Of a stretch of DNA of 64,000 bases, positions 36,201-47,506 are shown one piece after another. The DNA is from Alternaria dauci (lineage: Eukaryota; Ascomycota; Dothideomycetes; Pleosporales; Pleosporaceae). A program made the translations under genes and the position numbers. The number at the start of each line of letters is the position of its first letter. Position 1 is the stretch's first letter. The notes under the pieces are model-generated. The model had not been told where the DNA came from. It made no database searches and was given only the letters and a program-made list of their open reading frames with translations. Location: NCBI RefSeq assembly GCF_042100115.1, contig NC_091276.1, positions 2,542,001-2,606,000 of the forward strand. Reading direction: 5' to 3'.

Positions 36201-36691
36201 CAAAACCTGCATCGCTAGCTGGAAATTGCATTGTGTGTGCATTTCAGGTGTTCTCGATGACGGCCAATGCCTGGCTAGCGGGTAAAGCTAAGCGGAGGGG
36301 ACGGGGCGGGAAAGAGGGACAAGGGTGCTATTCAAGGAAAAGCGTGCCGCAGACGCTGCATCATAGGTCTGTTTTTGGTGGCATGGGATGGTGAAGGGAA
36401 AAAGTAGCTACGTCATATGGCGAGCCAAGGAGGCTGGGAGCATGGCACTACCCACCGTGCAGGTTTGGGAATGGTCGTCTTAAAAGTTGGCACTGCCACA
36501 TGTGTGTGTCTTTGTCCTGCATCTGTCTTTTACTTCCTTGCATCTGCACTCTGTTTCATCATAACTAATACCTTGCTGCGCATCTTCGACGTCGGACGTT
36601 GAAAGCTTATCGCATAACGCAATACCACACCCGACGGGAACGGATAATCGATCGTAACGGTCGCAGATCACCGAGAAGAACCACCGAAGTC
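30256..36691. other. Gene-poor stretch, 6.4 kb
   Basis: The left 0.9 kb is GC-rich with long open frames on both strands (about 180 codons each, 30508-31059), which is expected from composition alone in a promoter or leader. The rest has no supportable gene. A possible LRR remnant lies near 32500-32700 and a 23-bp fragment of the dispersed repeat at about 32548-32570. Small direct repeats (TGAAGACTAGACTC) occur at about 35187 and 35278. No tRNA was found. Confidence 0.45.
32500..32700 (-). pseudogene. Possible F-box/LRR family remnant
   Basis: The minus-strand frame contains 'TPNGILAHV' followed by 'LWPHLLTTLP' and 'LIPALDTVTFNS'. Copies A, B and C have '(N/H)SGILSHV' or 'NGVLAHV' followed by 'LLITALP' or 'LIIGALP' at the same distance. 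There is no ATG with an F-box and no terminal module. The evidence is one short motif and a loose continuation, so this is a suggestion only. Confidence 0.3.
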
Positions 36692-37699
36692 ATGTCTGGC
36701 GCACAGGAAAAGCCGCTCAATGAGTACGTGATGACTTCCATGGCAGAAATGACATTGCGCATCGCATTCACCATGCAGGGGGGCTGAACTAACACAAAAA
36801 ACCACAGGCTCCTCTCCCGCTCAATGGTCGACATCTACGTCGGCCCCGAAAACACGCACTGGATCCTCCACGAGAAGCTCCTCTGCCACCACTCGCCCTT
36901 TTTCCGCAAGATCTTCTACAACAAGTCCAACTCGTCGTCGCGCACACAATCCTTCGGCCTCCCCGAAGAAGAAGATGCGCCTTTCAAGACGTTTGTCGGC
37001 TGGCTCTACTCGTCCTCGCTGCCCGTGCCACGCGAGGAGGCCGACCTCGGCGTCTGCTTCGACCTGTACCTGATGGCCGAGAAATTCGAGATCCCGGGCC
37101 TCGTCTCCGACGTGCTGCAAGTAGTCCGGGAATGGTACAAGTACAGCGACACGTACCCGGGACTGCGCCGCGTGCAATACATCTACGCCAACACCGAGGA
37201 AGGCAGCCCCATGCGGCACATGCTCGTGCACGCCGTGGCGCGCATGATGGTCATCGAAAAGGGGATCCCAGCGCACTGGGACAAGGCACTGCGCAAGAAC
37301 GGCCAGCTCGCCGTCGACATCATCAAGGCGATCCAGGACTGGCGGCTCGAGGAGGAAGTCGTGCCCGATGCGCGCGAGGAGCCCGCCGAGGCCGAGGACC
37401 TCGTCGACGTCGAGCAGGAGACTGCTAAGCTGGACGAGGAGGCCGAGCACGAGATTGATGATGATGTGCGCGCTGAGCATCTGCACGAGCAGGAGACGGC
37501 GGATGATACCGATGATACGGTTGTCGAGAGTCCGACGAATGAGACTAAGCGTCCCCAGCCGACGCAGCAGAAGAGTGGGAAGGGGGGTGAGGAGCTCAAG
37601 AGTAAGGATAATGGGCTTGCGAAGGACTTTTCCAAGTTTAGTCTCAAGGAGATGCCGAATGAGATGACGAATGGCGACTACGGTACTCTCCGCGCGTAA
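36692..37699 (+). CDS. BTB/POZ domain protein
   Basis: Exons 36692-36723 and 36808-37699; an 84-bp intron splits a Glu codon. The product is 307 aa. The BTB fold covers about residues 12-120: 'VDIYVGPENTHWILHEKLL', then 'HHSPFFRKIF', then a DLYLMAEKFEIPGL helix. The C-terminal 120 residues are acidic and disordered ('EDLVDVEQE', Asp/Glu runs), ending Lys-rich. Stand-alone BTB proteins of this kind are numerous in Pezizomycotina and may bind Cullin-3 or act in dimer scaffolds; no partner is visible. The first exon encodes only ten codons, and ATG 36824 would be a fallback start if the intron were not used, but it would cut off the first BTB strand. Confidence 0.87.
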
Positions 37700-38098
37700 G
37701 CTGGGTTTGCGCTGTTGACCTTTTTTTCACCCTTTTGGATTCAAGTTGCATGGTTCATTGCGCATTGTAGGGAGGATATATCCGGCGTTTGGATTACGGG
37801 ATTCTGACGTTTCGTCTCTTGTTGGGTTTTTCTATTCAAAAAGAGAAGATGATGTCTTAATATCGGTTTTACGTTTAGTCTTTGTATTAAATCCGCAATT
37901 GAAACAAAATGTCACTCAGTACGTCGCTTGTACTTTGCGCTGGCTGACTCGGTTACGCATGTCACACTGTGGACATTTTCCTTTCATCCAACATCCTAGT
38001 CTTGTTTCTACGTTCATCGCAATCAATTCAGACCATACTCGGTTTTGCAATTAAACAATATCTATTATAAGTAAAGCCCTCTAGTACTCTTCATCTGC
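37700..38098. other. Convergent 3' spacer
   Basis: 399 bp between the BTB gene and the minus-strand secreted protein gene, AT-rich, holding both 3' UTRs. Confidence 0.55.
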
Positions 38099-39712
38099 TC
38101 ACCCCATAATCGTCTCACCAGCAGGCTTCCTACCAAACAACGCCCTCGGCGCAACCCCATTCGAGCAAGTCTGCACCGCATTAACACAGATACCACCTCC
38201 ACCCCTGCAGCAAGTGTTCACAATACACAGCTGATTAGCACCACAGTCCTCGTTTACTTTGCAGGTAGGGCTGCTGCAAGAAGTGGTGCCTGGCACGCAG
38301 AGACCGCCGCCTCCACTGACGGCGCCACAGATGCAGCCTGAGCCGCAGTAGACGTACTTGGTGCAGGATGATGGTGAGCAAGTAGGGTTAGTGCACAGTC
38401 CCTTTGCGCATCCGCCGCTGGCGCAGACTTTTCCGCAGGCGCCGCAGTTGTTGGGATCGCTCATGAGGTCGGGCGAGGATGTTGCGGTCGCGGTCACAGT
38501 GAGCGTTGTGGTGGGAGTCATGGTTTCCGTGGCGGCGATCTCTTGTATCGATGTGATGGTGACAGTTAGGACGGTTTCGGTAAAGGTAGTGGATGTGGAC
38601 ATGCTGACTTCCGTAGCGGTGCTGCTGACCACTTCGGTAACGGTGGGGGTCGCGAGAGAGAGGCAGGAGCAGGCTGCGGAGATCTGTGCGCAATCGTATT
38701 TTTGGAGACCCGAGGGGGCGGAGGGGCAGAGTGTAGGTTCTGGTGTCGGAGTTGGCTCCATGGTGGTAGATGACTCCAGGATGGTAGATGATTCCATGGT
38801 GGTGGAAGACGACTCCAAGATAGTAGAAGATGACTCCATAACACTTGAAACTTCAATCGTAGAATGCTCTGTAGTGATCGAAGACGAGGTAGACGAGACT
38901 TCCACAGCACTTGAAGTCGCTGTAGATGAAACCTCCACGGCGCTCGAACTTGCCGTGGAATACACGTCAACAACGCTCGAAGAGGTTGCGTACGCAGACT
39001 CAACTACGCTCGAGTACTCATACGAGGGCATCTGAGAAGTAGTCGCATACCCAGAGAAAGAAGCCGGGATCACGCTCAACACCTCAGACGACGCGTATGC
39101 CGCCATACTGGAAGGTTTCGCGAGCGAAAAACTCGCAGTGCTCGAGCATTTCGTAGACGTGGACGAAGGCGTCACAGTACTAGTCGACTTCTTGCTTCCA
39201 GTACACGAGGTGCTGCTGGAACTGGCCGTGTGTCCATAGTCTCGCTTGACGGGGGGTTCGGCTGTGACGGTGACTACTACAGTTCCGACCTTTGGGGCGC
39301 AGAGATCGACGGTGGAGGTTCTGGGGATGTAAGCACATGCTGGTTAGTGTTGATGAAGAGAAACATACACGGTGTCTGTCACGGTGACGGCATCGGCGGT
39401 CAGGGTAGTAGTTCCAGTCACTGAAGTCTCGTCCGTGTTTGTAAAGGTCGACAGGAGTGTGGTAGTCTCGAGAGTCTCCACGACGGAGGTCAGAGTCGAT
39501 GTGCTCACGGCGACCGAAGTAACCGTCACGGTAGGGATGCTGAGGAGCGACGAGCAGAATTCTGCGGCGGTGGGTACGGCGTGCAGTCCATCGACGACCG
39601 GTGAGACAAGCTCACACTCAGTGTCTTTGGGCTGATTAAGTCCAGGGATCTCTTCCTGGGCTGAACTGGCAACTGCCAGAGAAAGCAGGAGTGAAGTAAT
39701 TGATGTGCGCAT
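38099..39712 (-). CDS. Secreted Ser/Thr-rich (mucin-like) protein with cysteine-rich C-terminus
   Basis: Exons 39712-39369 and 39320-38099; a 48-bp intron (GTATGT...CAG) splits a Val codon. The product is 521 aa. A signal peptide (about residues 1-18, 'LLLSLAVASSAQ') is followed by Val/Thr-rich segments and then about 120 residues of degenerate repeats (Ser-Ser-Thr-x-Glu units such as 'VEVSSTATSSAVEVSST'). These are probably heavily O-glycosylated. After a second Thr-rich block, the C-terminal 110 residues hold about 20 cysteines ('NNCGACGKVCASGGCAKGLC', then 'SSCTKYVYCGSGCICG'), a pattern of small disulfide-knotted domains. It is likely a cell-wall or extracellular adhesin-like protein; no GPI-anchor signal is evident. 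A TATA box lies 100 bp upstream. Confidence 0.85.
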
Positions 39713-40463
39713 GTTGATATAGATTTCCGATTCTGGGCCGAATGTGGACTTGTTTGTGCCACTGATTAAACGAAAGACTTGGATGATCACTCAGATAGAA
39801 AGAAGTGCCAGTATATATACATTCTCAAAGACATTCAGCTGCGGCATCGTCTTGGTGGCGCTCGGCATGGCTGGAGCCGTACAAGGTCAGACCAGTCTAC
39901 TCGGAGATTCCGAAGGCGGTTATGCCCTCACCTCCACCAAAAAGGGTCCTTGGTGAAGACTGGAGCGGAACGACCTCGAATTCAAATCTCCTATAGTACG
40001 AGATTTCTGCGGAAGCGCTAAGCTGTGGGTATGCACTTGCCCTGAACGGGTGTCGTTGCAAGAACGAGGCTGCACAGCTGAACATGTTAACCGCAGATGA
40101 CTTAGCAGATCTGTAAATGATAGATGCGGCGCTTTGTAGCGTATCGAATGGACAATGCGTCACGCAGGAGTAGTTTGGCGAGAAGGGTGATGTGTTCCTG
40201 GCTAGTGCAGATCTGGAGAAGGCTCGATCTAGACCTCCGCCCCTGTCCGTGCTTCACTACGGACAAGGCGATAGTCAGCGCCTCAACTTACGACGGTTGA
40301 TTCGCATGCATAAAGTGCTCGGTGCACAGTCAAAGAGCATCGTCAGGAGAAGCCACAGAAACAGATCTAAAGATGGTGCAAATTGATTTGGTCGAAAAGC
40401 TTAATGGGTATCCTTGACTGACAACGGCTATTGTTACAAACGTTGGCAGTTCGCGTGGGTGTG
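39713..40463. other. Spacer between mucin-like gene and RRP36
   Basis: 751 bp. It holds the promoter of the mucin-like gene and the 3' UTR of RRP36. Short open frames on both strands are not supported. Confidence 0.5.
39812..39819 (-). promoter_or_regulatory. TATA box of the mucin-like secreted protein gene
   Basis: TATATATA, a palindrome, 100 bp upstream of the ATG at 39712 on the minus strand. No competing gene lies on the other strand nearby. Confidence 0.5.
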
Positions 40464-41550
40464 CTATTGTGCAGTACGGCGCTCGTCGGGCATGTTCCGG
40501 CGTTCCTTCGCTGTGACCTTCTTGCGACGGCGCTCGATGACCTTGTCGCGTTGCTTCGACTTCATGTTCTCGAAGCGCTTGACCAAGGCAATCTTCTTCT
40601 GCTCGGACTTCTTGAGGAAGAAGGGCTGCTTGCCCTCCTTGACAAGCTCCTTCTCCTTCTTCTTGTGCTCGCGGGCCACTTCTTGTAGCTTCTCTTTGTT
40701 CTCGCGCGCCTTCTGCTGCGACTCCATGGAGAGCAACTTCTTCTTCAGCCGCTCCTTTTCGTCCTCGTTCTTCGTCTTCTTGATAGTTTGGCGTAGTTCT
40801 GATATCTCAGATGCGCGGTAGTCGTTGAGGAAAGAGTAGCGCTTTCCTGTCACAAACTCATCGGGCGGGGGCCCTGAAGCACTGTCGAAGCGTGGGTCGC
40901 GGAAGACTGGCTTCTTCACTTCGACTACATTTCGTTTACGCGAGACCATGCGCTTGCTTGACTGGACGGCAGGTGCGTGTTTGCTCGAGCGCGCATGGGG
41001 AGCTGCATCGGAGTCGGAGTCTTCATCGTCGCTGCCTTTTTGGGGTTTTTGTTTGTCTTCGCCCTTGCTCTTGCTCTTGGCTGTCTTCGCCTTCTTGCTA
41101 GGTTGTGCACCGCTTGCAAGCTTTTCGGCCTTGATCTGCCGTAGCCTCTCCCTCAATGCCTCGAGCTTGTCCTCTTGTGATTTTGATGCGTCGTCGCCGC
41201 GTTTCCGCTTTCGGTCTGCCGGTTGTTGTTTAGAGAGGGCGTCTTGTGCTTTGGCTAGTGCTCCGAATGAGACTTTGCTCATTTGGGCTTTTACTTGGTC
41301 GTCGTCCGAGGCGTCTGACTGGGCGGTGTTAGTGGTAGGCGCAGACTCAGCAGCATTGTTGCATGCTCACCATATCGTCATCCTCAGAACCATCTTCTTC
41401 CTCGTCGTCTGAACTGATTACGTTACCACCCTCGTCTGCCTCAATGACCGACGCAGAGGACGACCGGTCGGTGACCTCGTAGTAGCTTTCCGCATCTGAA
41501 CTGTCTTCGGCCGCGCGCAGGGTGCGGTCGAGTTTCTTTGACAGCACCAT
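40464..41550 (-). CDS. RRP36: rRNA-processing protein Rrp36
   Basis: Exons 41550-41371 and 41318-40464; a 52-bp phase-0 intron. The product is 344 aa. An acidic N-terminus (60 residues in exon 1) and a Lys-rich, coiled-coil-like body are followed by the family core: 'SSKRMVSRKRNVVE', 'DPRFDSASG' and 'YSFLNDYRASEISELRQ', then a long charged helix ('KKLLSMESQQKARENKEK') and a basic C-tail. Rrp36 is a nucleolar component of the 90S pre-ribosome required for early cleavages of pre-rRNA leading to 18S rRNA. The length and motif order fit the family. It is divergent from the FCP1-like gene, with which it shares a promoter of about 430 bp. Confidence 0.92.
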
Positions 41551-41980
41551 TTTGGGCTTGGTGGTGGTGGTGGTGGTGATCGTGTGTAGAGCGCCGTCGC
41601 ATGCGATTCTGTCGCGCTCTTGGTTCGCCGCGGTCTACCAACATTTTTGTGGACCCCACCTCCGGCAGTTTGATTCGCCGACACGCCCGACAACAGGCAA
41701 CTGCGCCCAAATTTTGGAGACGGCCTCACACCGTCTGGCTGCATGCTTCGCCTGCTACGTCTTCACCTCACCAGGCTCCTCACCACTCACACCTCTCGTG
41801 TCGCCGAGCGTTTGTCGCCATCGCACGTGCTCCATGGCCGCAGTCGCATCAGCTCGGTACAGCATCCCCCACTGCGCTCCAGTCGCAACTTCTTCCACTA
41901 ACACCGACTTCCAAAAGACCAAGACAGGTCGAGACAGCACAATCCCCGAGCAGCCGCTCACTGCCCCCGAAACCCCCAGC
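41551..41980. promoter_or_regulatory. Bidirectional promoter, RRP36 and FCP1-like phosphatase
   Basis: The interval between the two start codons, if the phosphatase starts at ATG 41981. The frame is open upstream through the whole interval, so an alternative start at ATG 41834 is possible, leaving 283 bp for both promoters. Confidence 0.5.
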
Positions 41981-43715
41981 ATGAGCGATTTCTTCAATCC
42001 GAACGCGCTGCCCTTCCGCCCGGGCGGCTTCGACCGTCGCGAGCAGAATTTCGCCGCCTTGGAGAACCAGCTTCCACCGCACCCTCCTCCTCCTTTCCAG
42101 CCACCACCACCAGGGCCTCAGGGACCATATGGGCCCTCCAATGGCTTCTTCAACCAGGAATTCGCGCCGCCTCCCATGCCGCCTCACCCGCCCCAGCAGC
42201 CCCCGCACATGTTCAACAACCAGCAGGCGCAGGCTGAATTCGCAGGCTATCAACAGGCGCTGGCATACCATCACTGGATGTTGCAGAATGGTCACCCGAA
42301 CCACCCACCCCCGCCTCCTCCATTCCCCCTAGGTCCAGATGCTTTCGCCGGGCGTCCACCTCCACACATGCCGCTTCATGGCCAGCCGCCGTTTCGTGGG
42401 CCGCCATTTGGTCAGCCACCTGGCCAGCCACCATACGGACACCAGTCGCATCACGGTGCGCTGCCGCCTATGCCTCAACACCAACGTCAGATGTTCCCGA
42501 ACCGACCGCCCTATCCGGGCATGATGCAACCGCAGGCGAATTTTCCGCATGGAACACGGAATGAGGACATACAGTACGCTTTTGATGCCTTATTGAAGGG
42601 TCTAAAATCCAGGAATCATGCGGCTAATTCTTCTCACAGGGCACCAACTCCTCCAGGCAAAAAGTCAAAGTCTGGGCTTACTGCCAATGGGCATGCTAAG
42701 CAGAAAGAGTATGGTACCCTCCACCGCATCACTGCGTTTGAAACAAAGTGCTCTCGGATTAACAAGCTTCGCAGTACTCCCAAGCCTCCGAAAGCTGCCG
42801 CCGATAAGAAGGGACGCTATGGCGACGACAAGATCATGCTCCCCGCACCGCAGCCTACGCAAGAGTATTTGAATCAGGCCGCTGAAGAACCTACCGCCTC
42901 CGAGACCCCAGGCCAAATGCTGGTGATTCTTGATCTCAACGGCACTGTTCTCTACCGCCCAAACAGAAACGCCAAGACTATGATACAACGTCCTTTCTTG
43001 AAGCCGTTCCTGCGGTACCTCTTTGACAACTTCAAAGTCATGGTGTGGTCTAGCGCGAGGCCGGACAATGTCAAGGCCCTCGTCACTCAAGCTTTGGACA
43101 ACGATCTGCGTTCGAAACTCGTAGCGCAATGGGCCCGCGATAGTTTCGGACTCTCGCCGGCAAACTACCAGCAAAACGTACAAGTGTACAAGAACTTGAA
43201 GCTGGTCTGGAGCCGCAGTCAGATCCAGTCGTTTCATCCTGAATACGAAGCTGGCACTGGCAAATTCGGCCAGCACAACACGGTGCTCATCGACGACTCC
43301 TCACTCAAGGCGAGCGCCCAGCCACACAACCTCTTGGAGATTCCAGAATTCTCAGCCACGCCCGAGCAGATGGAAGGCGACGTGCTGCGTGAGGTAGCAG
43401 GCTACCTCGAGGCACTGAGAACGCAGACGGACGTCTCAAAATTCATCAGAAAGGAGCCATTCGCCGCAGACGGACGTTACACATTCGACTGGCCCGATGC
43501 CGAGGCTGGAGGTGGCGAGTTGACCAACAAGGTTTCTGCTAATGCTGGCGGCGCAGCTACTACGAGTAAGAAGAAGAACAAAAAGGCAAAAGCCAAAGAG
43601 GCGGCCGCCGCCGCTGCAGCTGCAAGTAGAGCTAACACTCCTTTGAACCAGACAGTTGATACCTCGGCGAGCGTGCCGCTGAACACTGCTGTGTTGGAAC
43701 AGCAACAGCAGCAGC

Positions 43716-43761
<46 letters not shown>

Positions 43762-43810
43762 GCAACAGCAGCAGCAACAACAACAACAACAACAACAACA
43801 ACATGCATGA
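41981..43810 (+). CDS. FCP1/NIF-homology phosphatase-like protein with polyglutamine end
   Basis: From ATG 41981 ('MSDFFNPNALPFRPGGF') the product is 609 aa; ATG 41834 would add 49 residues that look like translated leader. The N-terminal 200 residues are Pro/Gln-rich and disordered. The HAD-type FCP1 homology domain runs from about residue 312 to 490: motif 1 'VILDLNGTVL' (DLNGT at 318-322), then 'VMVWSSARPDNV' and 'NTVLIDDSSLKA'. In active FCP/SCP enzymes motif 1 is DxDxT; here the second Asp, the general acid, is Asn, as in Tim50-like relatives, so activity is uncertain. A Lys/Ala-rich stretch follows and the protein ends with 34 consecutive Gln (43700-43801) and His-Ala. Probably nuclear or cytoplasmic; substrate unknown. 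Confidence 0.82.
43700..43801 (+). repeat. CAG/CAA microsatellite coding for 34 glutamines
   Basis: A pure glutamine tract of mixed CAG and CAA codons, with a long CAA run in its middle and a repeated block of CAGCAACAGCAGCAG at both sides. It ends two codons before the stop. Confidence 0.95.
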
Positions 43811-44658
43811 AGTTAGTAATTGTCCAACGGACGGCACAGGAGAAGAGCACCTTTGAGTCACTTCTTACGTGAAGGCATGGCGAGCGGACATAGACGGGAC
43901 TTATTGCATAGGCAGCTTGGTTTTAGCGGATATTGGCTTTTGGATACCCATAACGTGGGGCATGACGGATGAGCGTAATGTACAGCCATGCGCTGAAAAG
44001 TTTAATACCAATACTTGTAGGAACTGTGAATTACTTTTACTATGTGTCTTGGTTACGGTTATGTGTTTGTCATTCGTGTGTAGATGAGTTGTCTCTTTGA
44101 GGAATTGACGTAATTGTTCTTGCTTCGCATTGAATATGGAGTCATGTTATTACATACCTAAGAGGCATTCGTTCCAGAAGGGGCATTTAAAGAGGAAAAG
44201 GTTATTGTATACACTGCGCATATGTTTAGGCCTTACGCAAGGTATTCTTCGACGCGGCTCGCTCGTGATTAAGTATCACTGGTGCAGGTGAGAAGTTGTA
44301 CAATTGAGCATCTTAAATCCTATTGTTTCTTATTGTCACAAAAGAGCACAAAGAGTAGATAGAGACTAGAATCTATTCCGTGTAACAACATAGAAGCATT
44401 AATACACGAGCTGCAATTATACAGTTGAGAGTATTTATTGAACGCCGTTCTTAGGATCAACGTCCGTTACGAATGTGACGTCGTAGTTGCCTAGTCAAAA
44501 ATCATAATATCGCCTGTGGGTTATGCAGCTCTTGCCACTTCTTTCCAAGTCACCACACACCACGATAGCAACACAACAGCAAAAAGATCAGCTCTTTAGC
44601 GACCGGTGAACTGTAAGATAGTTTTTCTCAACTTTAGAAGCAAAAAGAACATCTATGA
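43811..44658. other. Spacer between FCP1-like gene and tRNA-Ile
   Basis: About 850 bp, AT-rich toward the right. It holds the 3' UTR of the phosphatase gene. No open frame worth calling. Confidence 0.5.
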
Positions 44659-44732
44659 TGGTCACTGCGAGGGTCGAACTCGCGACCTTGGCGTTATTAG
44701 CACCACGCTCTAACCAACTGAGCTAAGCGACC
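44659..44732 (-). tRNA. tRNA-Ile (AAT)
   Basis: Minus-strand cloverleaf of 74 nt without intron. The acceptor GGTCGCT pairs with AGTGACC (one G-U). The D arm is of the GCTCAGTTGGTTAGAGC type. The anticodon arm has loop CTAATAA giving anticodon AAT, and the T arm holds GAGTTCGACCCTC. The discriminator is A. The boundary bases agree with a standard eukaryotic isoleucine tRNA. Confidence 0.96.
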
Positions 44733-45061
44733 AGGTTATTGTTCGATGAAGGAGAGTTTGGATAAAAATATCATATTCGTGATACAACATGTGATAGTGG
44801 ATGAGTGATTTATCACCGTATCTGGTTCAAGATCGTAGTGGAGGAGTAAGAGTCAAGGTTCTTACACTGCCATGTGAGTGCAGGCAGAAGTGCGGGGCAA
44901 AGCGGGGCACAGCACGAAACAGAAGGAGCGTCGGAGTACCCTGCAAGAGGAAATTTGTGTATCTATTCCGTACAAGCTCTTCTACAAGACATATCCATTC
45001 GCGTCCAAATATGCTTCCGTTGTGTAAACCGTACATCATTCTGTGATGGTCATATCCCGGA
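44733..45061. other. Spacer between tRNA-Ile and SPATA20-like gene
   Basis: 329 bp holding the upstream region of the tRNA and the 3' UTR of the minus-strand gene. Nothing else was seen. Confidence 0.5.
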
Positions 45062-47506
45062 CTATACCTTGGGCACAGCATCCCCCACACTGCCCATATC
45101 CATACTCAACGCATCTCTACACGCCCCACCCTCACACACCATAACCCCCTCCTTACCCCCATCCATACTCTTCACCAACTCATTCCTTTGGCTCAGCCAC
45201 TCACCCATCCCCTTGCCTACTCTACTAACCGTACCAAGACCAGCAGGCCTCTCCCGATACCTCTGCAACCACTCGTCCACCTTCTGCCCTTCACCCGTAA
45301 TAACGCTATGTCTGATACCCAATTTCCCGACAACGACTGCGTCCATCATGCTTGGGAAGAGGAAAGGATGTTGCATAATCTCAGCTTCAAACGCAGATGC
45401 CGTGTCACGCGCCTTCTTTGTGTACTCCTCGTCTTCCAGCAACGCGCCCAAGCGGTCCAAGTTCTGTGCTGAAACGCCGTTGGTGCCCGGCTCAGCATTA
45501 TCCATGCCGTCTTTCAGCCGCAGGATAAGATCTTTCTGGTCTTCGGGCGTGGAGAAGAAACCAAGATGTTGCTTGTCCCAGAACATTCTCAGCTGTGTTT
45601 GTTGCAGCTCGTCGGCCCACCGGAGGTAGCTGTCGTTGAAGGTGGCTTCGTACAGGGAGATGAGACCTGAAATCAGGTAGGCGTAGTCGTCTGCGAAACC
45701 AGGTGCGTCGCCGCGGCCCTCGCGGTAGACGCGGATGAGGGTCTTGGTGTCGGGGTTGTAGAGCTCTTTTTGCAGGAAGGCGGCTGCTTTTTCGGCTGCA
45801 GCGAGGTATGTTTTCGAGCGAGAAGGGTCTTGGGATGAGAGCGCGGCAGATGTTCTTGCTAGGGCGCCGATGGCGAGGCCGTTCCAGGATACGACGATTT
45901 TGTCGTCTAGACCCGGTCGTGGGCGCTCTTTGTTGCGGTGTTCGAGGAGCTTTTGCCGGCCTTCGGTTAGTATCTTGTTGACTTCATCTTCTGAAAGGCC
46001 GAACTGTTTCGCTAGGTCTGCTGGTGTAGCGGTGATGGCCAGTACGTTCTGGTTGATCAGTTCGTCGTGCGCATCGTGTTCCGGCGCGACGTTGCCCTCG
46101 TCGTGAACGTTGTAGTATCTTGCGAGGATCTCAGCGTCTCGGTCGCCTAGTATGTCTTGGAACTCCTTCAATGTCCACACATAGAAAGCGCCTTCTCGCT
46201 TCTCCTTGTCGTTCGGCCGGTATAGTGAATCGGCGTCCTCGGACGAGAAGAAGCCTCCGCTTTCGGCGTGCATCGGCGGGCTGGTCAGATATGTCGCAAT
46301 GTCGTGGACTGCGGAAAGATGTTCAGGGCTCTTTGTCATGAGATACGCGTCTAGGTATACAGGGAGGAGTTGCGCCTGATCATAGAGCATCTTCTCGAAA
46401 TGCGGCAGGCTCCAATCCTTGGTGACAGAGTATCGCGCAAAACCGTTTCCAATCTGATCGTGTATGCCACCCTTGTTCATCGCGTCCAATGTCGCTAGCA
46501 CCATATCTTTCGCGTGTGTGCAGTCCTTTGCTCCGAGCACTTCTCTGACCGCATTCGGATATTCTGATAGCTTGAGGAGGAATTGGAGGTTCGAGGGCGT
46601 AGGGAACTTGGGCGCACTGCCGAAGCCTGCGTGCTTCTTGTCGTATCGCTTCTTGAAGTGCTGGATTACTTAGCAAAAGGCTTTGCACCAAAACAATTGA
46701 CTCACCTCATATGCTTCGTCCAGAAGGTCCAGATCCAGGCCTTCATGAGCTGCGCCGTCTTTCCTGCTGATGTTTCCGTCCTCAGCAAAGTCTCGCAGTT
46801 GTGCTGTAATCTCCTTCGCCGAATCCAGACACCTCTGACGCTGGTCTTTCCACACGTCGCGAATCTTCTTGAGTATGCCAACAAAGCCAATGTGCTCGCC
46901 CATCGCCATCGTGGACCCTGGACCGGGCCAGTACGTCCCGCCGAATATCGGCTCCAGGTCTGGTGTAATGAAAGCATTCAGGGGCCATCCTCCCGAACCA
47001 GTTGTCGCCTGTACATAGTTCATGTATATGCGATCGACATCCGGACGCTCTTCGCGATCAATCTTTATCGGTATGAAGTTCTCGTTCAGCAGCTTTGCCA
47101 CCTCGTCGTTCTCGAACGACTCGCGCTCCATGACGTGACACCAATGGCATGCTGCATAGCCTATGCTGATGAATATGAGTCTATTCGACTTTTTCGCCAG
47201 CTCGATGGCCTCTGGTCCCCACATCTGCCATGCGACTGGGTTGTTCATGTGGCCTCGTACATACGGGCTTCGACTCTCGTTCAGGCGGTTTCTCAGCTTC
47301 AGAGCATCGCCCGAGGTGGGAGACGCGCCAGAAGAATTATGCGCGTCCATTTTCAGGATAGAAGTACGAAAGTTGCGCTGTTGCGCTTGAGATGTGGATG
47401 GCGGGGTCACAGTAGCTAGAGCTGGTACACGGCGGGGTGGCGCGGTCGCGACGGTTGTGCGTACAGGGCGACAGGATCCTCTTAGGTTGAATTTTACCGG
47501 AGGCAT
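45062..47506 (-). CDS. SPATA20/YyaL-type thioredoxin-like and six-hairpin protein
   Basis: Exons 47506-46706 and 46660-45062; a 45-bp phase-0 intron. The product is 799 aa. The N-terminal 50 residues are Arg/Ser/Thr-rich with few acids and look like a mitochondrial presequence; Met53 is an alternative cytosolic start. The thioredoxin-like domain (about residues 70-230) has 'NPVAWQMWG', 'ACHWCHVMERESF' with CxxC at 120-123, and 'DREERPDVD'. The rest is an alpha/alpha toroid of the N-acylglucosamine epimerase-like type ('GGIHDQIGNGFARYSV', 'PHFEKMLYDQAQLL', 'DDKIVVSWNGLAIGALA'). The family is widespread from bacteria to man (DUF255; mammalian SPATA20), with a suggested redox role but no settled reaction. 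Full length for the family. Confidence 0.92.

Noticed and set aside
36821..37486. 221-codon open frame antisense to the BTB gene
   Set aside because: It covers the BTB coding exon exactly and reads as a Leu/Val/Asp-rich shadow.
38358..39035. 225-codon open frame antisense to the mucin-like gene
   Set aside because: Thr/Ser codon repeats of the real gene give a Val/Glu-rich shadow. The sense strand has a signal peptide and cysteine pattern.
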